Assembly: GCA_004124535.1 (NCBI GenBank)
Contig: SCKQ01000005.1
Span: 1-64,000, forward strand
Source of the DNA: Fidelibacterota bacterium
Lineage (GTDB): Bacteria; Marinisomatota; Marinisomatia; Marinisomatales; TCS55
Direction: 5' to 3'
Length of the DNA: 64,000 nucleotides
In this document: positions 8,271 to 16,721 of the stretch, piece after piece
Numbering within the stretch: the first letter of the stretch is position 1
How the letters are laid out: each line of letters starts with the position of its first letter
Translations under genes and position numbers: made by a program
Notes under the pieces: generated by a model
What the model was told of the DNA's origin: nothing
Database searches by the model: none
The model's input: the letters and a program-made list of their open reading frames with translations, nothing else

Positions 8271-9802
8271 TGAAACTTCTGACACAAAAACAGGCCCGCG
8301 AACTTGACCGTGTTGCCATGAAAGAATACAATATTAAAGGTATTCAACTAATGGGATCAGCAGGGTTAGCTATTGCTGATCTAGCAGTGAAAATAATTGG
8401 TGATATCCATGACCCAATCATAGTTATTCTATGCGGCAAGGGTAATAATGGTGGAGACGGCTTCGCTGCAGCCCTTGAGCTCGATAAAAATGGATTTGAG
8501 GTGAGTGTATTTTGTATTTCTACTTTAGAGGAAATAACGGGTGATGCAAAGTATTTTCTGGACCTGTGTATTAACGGCAATATGCAGATAGAATTTTCAG
8601 GTGATTTATTAGATGAAGGTTATGGGTGTGATTTAATAATTGATGCATTACTAGGTACCGGTGTCCATGGCCCTGTAAAAGAAAGTATAATACCGTGGAT
8701 TGAATGGATTAATGCAAAAAATAGTGTTGTGCTTTCAGTAGATATTCCAACCGGTCTTCAAGCGGACAGTGGTATTGCAGAACCAGTAGGTGTAAGAGCA
8801 GATTTTACTATAACAATGGGATGCGCCAAACTTGGTTTAGCAATGCGGCAGGGACCTTTTTTAGCAGGAGAGGTACATATAGCAGATATTGGCTTTCCCG
8901 ATGAGGCTGTTGATAAACTTTCCGGATTGAACTGGCATAAAGCAATGGATGAATCGATTTCCTGTTTTCTAGAACCACTTGAAATCAATACACATAAATA
9001 TAAACAAGGCAATGTATTGGTTATCGCTGGTTCAAAAGGCATGACGGGAGCGGCTGCGCTCTGTTCATATGGAGCATTACGGGTCGGAGCAGGACTAGTC
9101 ATCGCAGCAGCACCAAGTTCATTAAATAATATCTACGAAAAAAAGATTACCGAAGGAATGACGATAACTTGTGAAGATGAAAATGCTGGGTATTTTTCTT
9201 CAAAAAATTGTGAAGAAATTATGCAACGATTTGATTGGGCCGATGCCATTGCTATTGGCCCCGGACTTGGACCAAATGAAGAAACAATTAAGTTTGTTGA
9301 AGTATTAATAAGTGCTGCTAGTAAACCATTGGTCATTGATGCGGACGGTTTAAGACCCTTTATGGGTAACCATAATCTCTTTGAAGAAATTACTGTTCCA
9401 TTCGTGATTACTCCACATTACGGGGAATTCTGTCGCCTCACAGCTGCTGATTCAAAAACAATTGAAGGTGAGTTTACATCTGTAGTAACGGATTTTATGA
9501 ATGATTTCAGTGGTATTCTAGTTGCCAAGAACGCACCTACCTGTGTTTTTTACAAAAATGATGGTATCGTAAATTCAACTGGGAATCCTGCCCTGGCCAC
9601 TGCGGGAACAGGCGATGTGCTTAATGGTATGATTGCTGGATTTATTGCGCAGGGGCTTGAACCTCCCAATGCTGCCCAAACTGCAGTATACATTCATGGA
9701 AAAGCTGCTGACCTTTTTTGCGATAAAAAAGGTATGCGCGGAATGATTGCCTCAGATCTGCTTAATACAATTCCTACTGTTTTAGCTGATTATGACGATT
9801 AA
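8270..9802 (+). CDS. nnr: Bifunctional NAD(P)H-hydrate epimerase / ADP-dependent dehydratase
   Basis: Repairs hydrated NAD(P)H. The 510-residue fusion has an N-terminal YjeF_N epimerase domain (about 1-210) with CGKGNNGGDGFAAAL, DALLGTGVHGPV and VDIPTGLQADSG. The C-terminal ribokinase-like dehydratase domain (about 225-505) has GSKGMTGAAALCSYGALRVGAG, the GPGLGP loop, DADGLRP and NPALATAGTGDVLNGMIAG with the catalytic Asp. Domain order is that of E. coli Nnr (YjeF). The start overlaps the acpS stop by one base and the 3' end overlaps the VanZ-like gene by 11 nt. Confidence 0.95.
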   Translation: MKLLTQKQARELDRVAMKEYNIKGIQLMGSAGLAIADLAVKIIGDIHDPIIVILCGKGNNGGDGFAAALELDKNGFEVSVFCISTLEEITGDAKYFLDLCINGNMQIEFSGDLLDEGYGCDLIIDALLGTGVHGPVKESIIPWIEWINAKNSVVLSVDIPTGLQADSGIAEPVGVRADFTITMGCAKLGLAMRQGPFLAGEVHIADIGFPDEAVDKLSGLNWHKAMDESISCFLEPLEINTHKYKQGNVLVIAGSKGMTGAAALCSYGALRVGAGLVIAAAPSSLNNIYEKKITEGMTITCEDENAGYFSSKNCEEIMQRFDWADAIAIGPGLGPNEETIKFVEVLISAASKPLVIDADGLRPFMGNHNLFEEITVPFVITPHYGEFCRLTAADSKTIEGEFTSVVTDFMNDFSGILVAKNAPTCVFYKNDGIVNSTGNPALATAGTGDVLNGMIAGFIAQGLEPPNAAQTAVYIHGKAADLFCDKKGMRGMIASDLLNTIPTVLADYDD

Positions 9803-10142
9803 ACACTTCCGCGGTATGTTAATCGGATATATCCTTCTTATTATTTCCGTATCAAGCATACCTGGACATTCAATTCCTCGGTTTATATTGCTTTCATGGG
9901 ATAAGCTATTGCATCTGGTTGAATACAGTATATTGGGTTATCTCGCCGTAAATAGTTTTAGAGCAATATCCAAAGACCAGGTAATTGTTATTATAATTTC
10001 TTGTTTAGGTTTTGCCTGCTTTGACGAGCTATGGCAGTCTTTAATTCCTGGTCGTTTTTCAAGCGGGCTAGATATAATAGCTGATGGAATTGGTATTATA
10101 ATAGGAAGTATATTTGGATTACGATTAATTATTAATAAATAA
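9792..10142 (+). CDS. VanZ-like small integral membrane protein
   Basis: 116 residues, with hydrophobic helices at roughly 8-22, 36-52, 60-75 and 95-112. The motif WDKLLHLVEYSILGYL followed by FDELWQSLIPGRFSSGLDIIADGIGIIIG is the VanZ-family pattern (conserved His and Glu in helix 2, DE and GR..D..D in the second half). The biochemical role of most VanZ-like proteins is unknown. Starts inside the end of nnr, so it is the last gene of this operon; a 66-nt spacer precedes murA. Confidence 0.8.
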   Translation: MTIKHFRGMLIGYILLIISVSSIPGHSIPRFILLSWDKLLHLVEYSILGYLAVNSFRAISKDQVIVIIISCLGFACFDELWQSLIPGRFSSGLDIIADGIGIIIGSIFGLRLIINK

Positions 10143-10208
10143 TGATTATAATATTTTTACCCTATTACTGTATTAATCAATTAGATACTCCTTTAGATTG
10201 CGTAAAAA

Positions 10209-11459
10209 ATGGATAGACTTGTTGTAAGGGGTGGTAGGCCACTTTCTGGAACTGTAGAGATAAGTGGTGCGAAAAATGCGGTTTTGCCATTAATGACAGC
10301 CGCCTTAATGGTTAATGGCGAGACCACCTTAAAAAGAGTACCGAACCTTAAGGATACCCGTACGATGATTCGATTGTTGGATATCGTTGGCGCCGGAGTT
10401 TCCTTCGATGCAGGAGAAATGAGTATTGATGGATCCACTGTAAATAATCTGGAAGCTCCCTATGATCTGGTAAAGACGATGCGTGCTTCTTTTTATGTGT
10501 TAGGTCCATTGCTGGCGCGATTTGGCAAAGTTAGAGTGTCTTTACCGGGAGGATGTGCCTGGGGCCCGCGACCGGTTGATTTTCACCTCAAGGGGCTTGA
10601 AAAACTTGGTGCCAAAATTACGCTTGAAGGGGGTTACATATTGGCCGAGGCAGATCGTTTAAAAGGAAATAAGGTATGTTTTGATTTTCCTTCTGTCGGT
10701 GCGACTGGCAATATTGTTATGGCGGGTGTTTTGGCGAAAGGAGAGACTGTAATTGAGAACGCTGCTAGAGAGCCTGAGATAGTACAATTATGCGAAGCTC
10801 TAAATACAATGGGTGCAAAAATAGATGGCATAAGAACTGATAAGATCATTATTGAAGGTGTTGATCAGCTACATAGTGCAGATTTAGATGTAATTCCTGA
10901 TAGGATAGAGGCGGGTACTTATTTAATAGCTGGTGCTGCCATGGGAGACATTACACTTAACTACTGTAATCCAAACCATTTGGAAGTTTTAATTGAAAAA
11001 TTAATACAGGCTGGTGCAAAAATAGACACCTCTGAAAATAGTATTTCCATCAAAAAGGCTAACTCAATTAATCCTACTGATGTTACGACGGAAGTATATC
11101 CCGGTTTTCCAACAGATCTGCAAGCCCAGTGGATAGTGTTAATGGCGATCGCGACAGGATCTTCGGTTGTCACTGATACTGTTTATCATGATCGATTTAC
11201 CCACATACCCGAGTTGAATCGATTGGGGGCAAATATCAAATTGCGGGATAATATTGCGATAATAAATGGGGTGGATCACTTAATTGGTGCGCCAGTAATG
11301 TCCACGGATATTCGCGCCAGCGCCGCGCTGATCCTAGGGGCAATTATGGCTAAAGGTCAGACTGATATTAGCCGTGTTTATCATATTGATCGGGGTTACG
11401 AATCAATTGAGAAGAAATTTCAGGCTTTGGGTGTCGATATTGTTCGAAAGAATGATTAA
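10209..11459 (+). CDS. murA: UDP-N-acetylglucosamine 1-carboxyvinyltransferase
   Basis: First committed step of peptidoglycan synthesis: transfers enolpyruvate from PEP to UDP-GlcNAc. The 416-residue length is typical. K22 and N23 lie in SGAKNAVLP, and the loop LPGGCAWGPRPVD carries catalytic C116, so the enzyme would be the fosfomycin-sensitive Cys type. Later motifs include GATGNIVMAGVLAKG, PDRIEAGTYL, GFPTDLQAQ and HDRFTHIPELNRLGA. ATG at 10209. A 66-nt AT-rich gap before it and 69 nt after suggest its own promoter, but I could not pin one. Confidence 0.97.
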   Translation: MDRLVVRGGRPLSGTVEISGAKNAVLPLMTAALMVNGETTLKRVPNLKDTRTMIRLLDIVGAGVSFDAGEMSIDGSTVNNLEAPYDLVKTMRASFYVLGPLLARFGKVRVSLPGGCAWGPRPVDFHLKGLEKLGAKITLEGGYILAEADRLKGNKVCFDFPSVGATGNIVMAGVLAKGETVIENAAREPEIVQLCEALNTMGAKIDGIRTDKIIIEGVDQLHSADLDVIPDRIEAGTYLIAGAAMGDITLNYCNPNHLEVLIEKLIQAGAKIDTSENSISIKKANSINPTDVTTEVYPGFPTDLQAQWIVLMAIATGSSVVTDTVYHDRFTHIPELNRLGANIKLRDNIAIINGVDHLIGAPVMSTDIRASAALILGAIMAKGQTDISRVYHIDRGYESIEKKFQALGVDIVRKND

Positions 11460-11528
11460 TGCATTATGTTCTATTTATCCAAAACCTTTACTAATTTCGG
11501 TGCGTTTCGCTCGGCGGAATAAAAAATT

Positions 11529-12878
11529 ATGCAGATTGTAATTATCGGCGCTGGGGAGGTAGGCTTTCACGCTGCAAAGGCGTTAAGCGAGAGTAATCAT
11601 GATATTACTGCGGTTGATATATTACCTGAAAAATGCACCCGTTTATCAGAGAATCTTGATGTAATTGTTGTTGAAGGCAATGGTGCAAGTCCAAAAATAT
11701 TGCACCAAGCCAAGGTAGAGAATGCAGACTATGTGTTGTGTCTTACCCGGGTTGATGAAGTAAACCTAATTGCTGCCCTGCAGGCACATGAACTGGGTGC
11801 GAAAAAGATCATTGCTCGGCTGAGGAATCAACAGTACACCACCCGCCATTCGATCATAAAGCCTGAGAAATTTGGCATCGACTTAGTCATCCACCCAGAG
11901 AAGGCAGCCTGTGATGAAATTATACGTCTCGTAAAACATCCATACGCTGTTCAGGTCATGGATTTTGAAGGCGGTCGGTTAGAGATGATTGGTATTCGGT
12001 TAAATGGTGATAATCGTCAAATAGTTGATTTAAGTGTTGGTGAGGTATGCGGAGCACATCCAGAATTTAAATTTGGAATTATAGCAGTATTGCGAGATGG
12101 AAAGACGATTGTTCCATGGTCGGATTTCGTCTTTGAAAACGGTGATACGCCGTACTTTATCCTACAGACAGAGCATGTGCATGATCTAATGAGGATGCTG
12201 GGTAAAGATTCATCCCGTAATGACCGAATAATGATTCTGGGGGGCAGTAAAATCGGGCGATCCGTTGCAGAGGGTTTGCAGGATGAAATGAATGTACGTC
12301 TGGTAGATTATAACCGACATAAATGTGAAGGGATAGCAAACGAGTTGGGAAATACCATGGTCATTGATGGCGATGGCACTGACTTGGAGTTACTTAAATC
12401 AGAAAACATTGAAATGGTGGATTGTTTTATTGCTGTGACAGAGAACGAGAAAACAAATATGGTTTCAGGCCTCTTGGCACATCATTTTGGTGTTGAACAG
12501 ACAATTATGCATATTGGGACTACGGAGTTTTTGCCAATAATTCAAGAAATTGGTATTGGTTCGGTAATTAGTAAAAATATGTCTACGGTCAATTCTATTT
12601 TACGCCAAATACGTAGCGACTTATCTGACACTCAAGTAATGACCTTTGATGAAATAGATGTCGATGTCCTTGAACTTAAGCCGGATAAAGGTAGTCCTGT
12701 TTGTAGCCAGCCTCTTTCTGAAATATCTTTTCCTAAAGCAAGTATAGTTGGTGTAATAAATCACCATGGGCACTTGACAATTGCTAGAGGATCGTCGCAG
12801 TTAACTGAAGAAGATACAGCCCTTGTATTTGCGAAGAATTCCGTTACCGATAAAGTGCGGAAATTATTCCTCGCCTAA
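11529..12878 (+). CDS. trkA: Trk potassium uptake system NAD-binding protein TrkA
   Basis: Peripheral regulatory subunit gating TrkH. The 449-residue protein has two RCK halves. RCK_N1 (1-120) starts with IIGAGEVGFHAAKAL, a GxGxxG Rossmann loop, and VDILPEKC; a TrkA_C segment is near 140-215. RCK_N2 (about 230-345) starts with IMILGGSKIGRSVAEGL; a second TrkA_C near 370-449 ends with EEDTALVFAK. The duplicated arrangement is that of E. coli TrkA rather than single-domain KtrA. It shares one base with the trkH start, so the two are translationally coupled. Confidence 0.95.
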   Translation: MQIVIIGAGEVGFHAAKALSESNHDITAVDILPEKCTRLSENLDVIVVEGNGASPKILHQAKVENADYVLCLTRVDEVNLIAALQAHELGAKKIIARLRNQQYTTRHSIIKPEKFGIDLVIHPEKAACDEIIRLVKHPYAVQVMDFEGGRLEMIGIRLNGDNRQIVDLSVGEVCGAHPEFKFGIIAVLRDGKTIVPWSDFVFENGDTPYFILQTEHVHDLMRMLGKDSSRNDRIMILGGSKIGRSVAEGLQDEMNVRLVDYNRHKCEGIANELGNTMVIDGDGTDLELLKSENIEMVDCFIAVTENEKTNMVSGLLAHHFGVEQTIMHIGTTEFLPIIQEIGIGSVISKNMSTVNSILRQIRSDLSDTQVMTFDEIDVDVLELKPDKGSPVCSQPLSEISFPKASIVGVINHHGHLTIARGSSQLTEEDTALVFAKNSVTDKVRKLFLA

Positions 12879-14344
12879 TGAATTTAAAGACGATTCTAAA
12901 TATACTCAGTGCTCTATTAACTATTTTAGGGCTAACTATGCTTTTCCCGGCATTTGTATCATGGTTATATGATGAATCTGATGTCATATTCTGTTTGCAA
13001 TCTGCTGGATTAGCAGTATTTATCGGTTTACCAATCTGGTTCATGTCACGCAAGAGTCGAAAGCTTCGTAACCGGGACGGATTTATCATTGTAACATTTT
13101 CCTGGATCATTACAGCGCTTGCTGGTGCATTACCATTTTATATATCCGGTGCTATACCAAATTTTACGGATGCATTTTTTGAAGCAATGTCTGGAGTAAC
13201 GACGACTGGTGCTTCAATTTTAGGTAACCAACAAACTTTACCCCATTTACAGAATGGGATTGAAAGTTTATCTCATGGAATATTGTTTTGGAGATCTTTT
13301 TTGCAATGGATAGGAGGTATGGGGATCATACTGTTCACCATAGCTATTCTACCCTTACTTGGGGTCGGAGGGGTACAATTATTCAAGGCAGAAGTACCTG
13401 GCCCAGTTACTGATAAGATTAGACCTCGTGTGAGAGAAACAGCAAAATTGTTGTGGATCGTGTATTTAGGAATCACTGTGCTGGAAACACTTTTACTTGG
13501 CATTGCAGGTATGGGCTGGTTTGATGCCATTTGTCATGCTTTAACTACGATGCCAACCGGAGGATTTTCCACAAAAAGTTCCAGTATTGCGGCATTTAAT
13601 AGTGGAACTATTGAATATATAATCATAGTATTTATGATAATTGCCGGCACCAATTTTTCACTTCATTTCAGGGCAATATCAGGCAATTTTAATAGTCATG
13701 TTACTGATAAAGAATTCAAGGTTTATTTCTCTTTAATATTTTTTGTGACAGCAATAATATTTTTACGGTTGGCCCTAAATGGTGAAATAAGTGAGGAAAA
13801 TTTTCGAGCTTCCTTATTTCAAACTGTTTCGTTAATAACAGGTACAGGCTATTACAGTGCTGATTATGAACTCTGGCCATATTTTGCACAAACCTTGTTA
13901 CTATGTTTAATGTTTATTGGAGGGATGGGGGGCTCAACGAGTGGTGGAATGAAAATAATTCGGGTATATGTATTATTCAAATATATGGCTCTAGCCACCC
14001 AGCGTATGCTACATGCAAAAGCAATTATTCCGATACGAATAGGTAATCGTTTTATATCAGAAGACGTAATTCGTAACACGTTGGGATTTTTCCTTTTTTA
14101 TATATCAATTTTTGTTTTTACTACCGTTGCTTTAACTCTGATGAATGTAGACCTTGAGTCTGCTATTGGGGCTGCGGCCAGTGCAATTGGAAATATTGGT
14201 CCCGCGATAGCAGATTTTGGGCCAACCGATAATTATGCTCTTTTGCCGGACTTTGGTAAATGGCTGCTTACATTCTGCATGTTGCTTGGTAGATTGGAGA
14301 TTCTTACTATAATTGTGATATTTAGTCGGGTCTTTTGGAAATAA
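12878..14344 (+). CDS. trkH: Trk potassium uptake transmembrane protein TrkH
   Basis: Potassium-translocating membrane subunit, 488 residues with about ten hydrophobic helices. Four selectivity-filter-like loops are recognisable: SGVTTTGAS, TTMPTGGFST, ISLITGTGYYS and SAIGNIGPAI. IGGMGIILFTIAILPLLGVGG and FIGGMGGSTSGGMKIIR are further family signatures; the latter includes the intramembrane gating loop region. It follows trkA by a 1-nt overlap (ATGA-like arrangement) and ends 12 nt before the enoyl-CoA hydratase. Confidence 0.96.
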   Translation: MNLKTILNILSALLTILGLTMLFPAFVSWLYDESDVIFCLQSAGLAVFIGLPIWFMSRKSRKLRNRDGFIIVTFSWIITALAGALPFYISGAIPNFTDAFFEAMSGVTTTGASILGNQQTLPHLQNGIESLSHGILFWRSFLQWIGGMGIILFTIAILPLLGVGGVQLFKAEVPGPVTDKIRPRVRETAKLLWIVYLGITVLETLLLGIAGMGWFDAICHALTTMPTGGFSTKSSSIAAFNSGTIEYIIIVFMIIAGTNFSLHFRAISGNFNSHVTDKEFKVYFSLIFFVTAIIFLRLALNGEISEENFRASLFQTVSLITGTGYYSADYELWPYFAQTLLLCLMFIGGMGGSTSGGMKIIRVYVLFKYMALATQRMLHAKAIIPIRIGNRFISEDVIRNTLGFFLFYISIFVFTTVALTLMNVDLESAIGAAASAIGNIGPAIADFGPTDNYALLPDFGKWLLTFCMLLGRLEILTIIVIFSRVFWK

Positions 14345-14356
14345 CGGAGCGTATTT

Positions 14357-15130
14357 ATGAGTTTAATTAAGGTCAACAATGAAAATGGAATATCTGAGAT
14401 CACTATTGATCGACCAGAAGCACTTAATGCAATGAATCAGGAAGTGGTTGCTGAATTTTCAAGTGTGATTCAGGCCGCTTTATCTGATAAAGAAACTGGT
14501 ATTATTATTATTACTGGTGCCGGGGACAAGGCATTTATTGCAGGTGCAGATATTAAGGCGATGCAAAAAATGACCGCGGAAGAGGCGCTGATTTATGGAA
14601 AAGCAGGACAAAAGTTAACGATGCTTATTGAGTCCTCGCCGAAACCTGTTATTGCTGCTGTGAACGGTTTTGCATTGGGTGGCGGATGTGAAATTGCCAT
14701 GGCCTGCCATATCCGAATTGCGTCAGAAAATGCCAGTTTTGGTCAACCTGAGGTAAAACTTGGTCTGTTACCAGGATGGGGCGGTACGCAGCGTTTACCA
14801 AAAATAATCGGCGTTGGGCGAGCGAATGAACTTATTACCACTGGGAAAATAATTAATGCTGAAGAAGCACTGCGAATCGGTTTAGCAAACGTTATTTCTC
14901 CTCAAAATGAATTACTATCTAGCGCTCGAAAAATGGCATCCACTATTCTACGCAATGGTCCACGAGCAATTGCATCATCTTTACATTGTATTCAGGAAGG
15001 ACTAGCAGCGCCGATAAAAGAAGGACTGGAAATTGAGGTGCAAGAATTCAGTAAACTTTTTCATCATGATGAACGGATGGAAGGTCTTACTGCCTTCATA
15101 GAGAAAAGACCAGCTAATTTCCGAGATTAG
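14357..15130 (+). CDS. Enoyl-CoA hydratase
   Basis: Crotonase-fold enzyme of 257 residues that hydrates 2-enoyl-CoA in fatty acid or short-chain acyl-CoA breakdown. The oxyanion hole motif IAGADIKAM (61-69) and GFALGGGCEIAMACHIRIA (105-122) are present, with both hydratase glutamates E112 and E132 (GQPEVKLGLLPGWGGTQRL). This supports a true hydratase (Crt/EchA type) rather than an isomerase or decarboxylase. The acyl chain preference is not readable. ATG at 14357 follows ACGGAGCG. It heads a likely operon with the 44-residue gene, the epimerase and methylmalonyl-CoA epimerase. Confidence 0.93.
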   Translation: MSLIKVNNENGISEITIDRPEALNAMNQEVVAEFSSVIQAALSDKETGIIIITGAGDKAFIAGADIKAMQKMTAEEALIYGKAGQKLTMLIESSPKPVIAAVNGFALGGGCEIAMACHIRIASENASFGQPEVKLGLLPGWGGTQRLPKIIGVGRANELITTGKIINAEEALRIGLANVISPQNELLSSARKMASTILRNGPRAIASSLHCIQEGLAAPIKEGLEIEVQEFSKLFHHDERMEGLTAFIEKRPANFRD

Positions 15131-15139
15131 CCTATTATC

Positions 15140-15274
15140 ATGGCAAGATACGCCACTTGGGTTGTTGGTGCATTTGACTATTTATTCAAAGAATCAATAA
15201 CCACTCCATTTGAAAAAGAATTCACTTTTCCTAATGCTGACCGCATACAATTTACTTACGGGGTACAGGATTGA
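15140..15274 (+). CDS. Small conserved-looking 44-residue protein of unknown function
   Basis: ATG at 15140, 9 nt after the enoyl-CoA hydratase stop, TGA at 15272-15274. The stop shares one base with the ATG of the downstream epimerase (TGATG), the coupling pattern used throughout this window. The translated protein begins MARYATWVVGAFDYLFKES, continues with TTPFEKEFTFPNADRI and ends QFTYGVQD. There is no membrane segment, signal or Cys. The gene fills a 143-nt gap that would be unusually long for this operon. I do not recognise the family; function unknown. Alternatively it is a chance ORF, but exact stop/start coupling argues for translation. Confidence 0.6.
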   Translation: MARYATWVVGAFDYLFKESITTPFEKEFTFPNADRIQFTYGVQD

Positions 15275-16320
15275 TGGAACTAAGTTTTACCAGCTATCGA
15301 TTGAATTGTACCCATCCGTTTGGAATCTCGCGGAGCACTAATGAATATTATGATATTGTTTATGTGTACTTGTCAGGCGCTGGTATTACCGGTAGAGGGG
15401 AAGCTGCACCTTCTGCGAGATACGGTGAGACAAAAGGTCAGGTCATAAAACAGCTTAATTGTATAGATGAGGTACCTGATGAGTCGATGTCAGTAGAAGA
15501 CGGCGATATTTGGTGCAGTGATCATTCTGGTGGAATAAGTGCTTTGCAGGCGGCATTGAGCACGGCATGGTTAGATTGGTGGACACAGAAAGAGGAGGTG
15601 TGCCTTGCTGATTATTTCAAGTCTGATAAGAAAGATATGCCGTTAACTTCTTTTACAATTGCGATTGGTGATTTGAATTTGATACCACAAAAAATAGCCG
15701 AAGCAGCACCATACCAAATTCTCAAGATAAAATTAGGACTAGGCTTACAGGATGATCAGCGAATAATTAAGCGTATTAGAGCGGAAACAGATAAATTAAT
15801 CCGGGTTGATGCGAACGAGGGATGGGACCTGGAAACGGGCATAACCATGTGTAAATGGCTAGCAGATCACCATGTCGAGTTCGTGGAGCAGCCTTTTAAG
15901 GCTGATAATTTGCATGATACGGCTACGTTACGGGAAAAATCACCATTACCCCTGATAGCGGATGAGAACAGCATTGTCGCTGCAAATATACCTGATATAG
16001 CCCATGCATTTGATGGCATAAATATCAAATTAATGAAATGCGCATCACTTTTAGAGGGGCAGCGAATGATAGATATAGCCCGTAATTATGACCTGCAAAT
16101 AATGCTGGGTTGCATGGTTGAATCCGCAGTCGGAATCACAGCGGCAGCCCATCTTGCTGCCCAGGTTGATTACGCTGATCTTGACGGTAACCTGCTTATT
16201 GAAAATGACCCTTATAAAGGTGTGCAGGTAACAGATGGTCGACTGATTCTTCCTGATGAAAATGGGTTAGGTATCGTTATAGATTCTTACTATGAAAATA
16301 CCTGGCCAGAACTGAAATGA
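15274..16320 (+). CDS. Enolase-superfamily dipeptide epimerase (L-Ala-D/L-Glu epimerase-like)
   Basis: 348 residues from ATG 15274; the TTG at 15271 is in frame but the ATG carries the coupling overlap. The muconate-lactonizing subgroup layout is clear: a capping domain with GRGEAAPSARYGE, the KxK catalytic pair in ILKIKLG (K151, K153), metal ligands D179 (RVDANEGW), E205 (FVEQPF) and D230/E231 (IADENS), the second lysine region INIKLMK (250-255), and the C-terminal DLDGNLLIENDPYKG typical of Ala-Glu epimerases. Likely role: recycling of murein dipeptides, inferred from family. Other dipeptide specificity is possible. Overlaps the next gene by 4 nt. Confidence 0.85.
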   Translation: MELSFTSYRLNCTHPFGISRSTNEYYDIVYVYLSGAGITGRGEAAPSARYGETKGQVIKQLNCIDEVPDESMSVEDGDIWCSDHSGGISALQAALSTAWLDWWTQKEEVCLADYFKSDKKDMPLTSFTIAIGDLNLIPQKIAEAAPYQILKIKLGLGLQDDQRIIKRIRAETDKLIRVDANEGWDLETGITMCKWLADHHVEFVEQPFKADNLHDTATLREKSPLPLIADENSIVAANIPDIAHAFDGINIKLMKCASLLEGQRMIDIARNYDLQIMLGCMVESAVGITAAAHLAAQVDYADLDGNLLIENDPYKGVQVTDGRLILPDENGLGIVIDSYYENTWPELK

Positions 16321-16721
16321 AAATATTGGGAATAGAACATATTGGTATCGCTGTAAAAGATCTGGATACGAATGCGCCATTCTGGAGACATGTGTTAAAA
16401 ATTTCGCATAAAGGAACGGAAACTGTAGCGCATGAGGGCGTCACAACAGATATTTATGATACTGGGAATGGTAAGATTGAACTACTGAAATCAATGGATT
16501 CTGGATCCGTTATTGAGAAATTCCTGGAGAAACGCGGTGAAGGAATACATCATGTATGTTTTGAAGTAGACGATATATATAAAGCAATAATAGAACTTAA
16601 AGAATTAAATATTGATGTAATATCTGATCGTCCTACGGTTGGTGCTGAAGGGTATAAAGTGGTTTTTATTCACCCAAAAAGTACCGGTGGGGTACTGGTG
16701 GAACTGGCGCAAAAAAATTAA
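16317..16721 (+). CDS. mce: Methylmalonyl-CoA epimerase
   Basis: Vicinal oxygen chelate protein of 134 residues interconverting (R)- and (S)-methylmalonyl-CoA in the propionyl-CoA route. Metal-binding residues are H8 (IEHIGIAVKDL), a His in GIHHVCFEVDD near residue 80 and E130 in VLVELAQ; KIELLKSMD in the middle matches the family. Length is typical. The gene overlaps the epimerase by 4 nt (ATGA). Its presence with enoyl-CoA hydratase suggests odd-chain or branched acyl-CoA metabolism, but no mutase or carboxylase is in the window. The stop overlaps the converging decarboxylase stop. Confidence 0.92.
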   Translation: MKILGIEHIGIAVKDLDTNAPFWRHVLKISHKGTETVAHEGVTTDIYDTGNGKIELLKSMDSGSVIEKFLEKRGEGIHHVCFEVDDIYKAIIELKELNIDVISDRPTVGAEGYKVVFIHPKSTGGVLVELAQKN

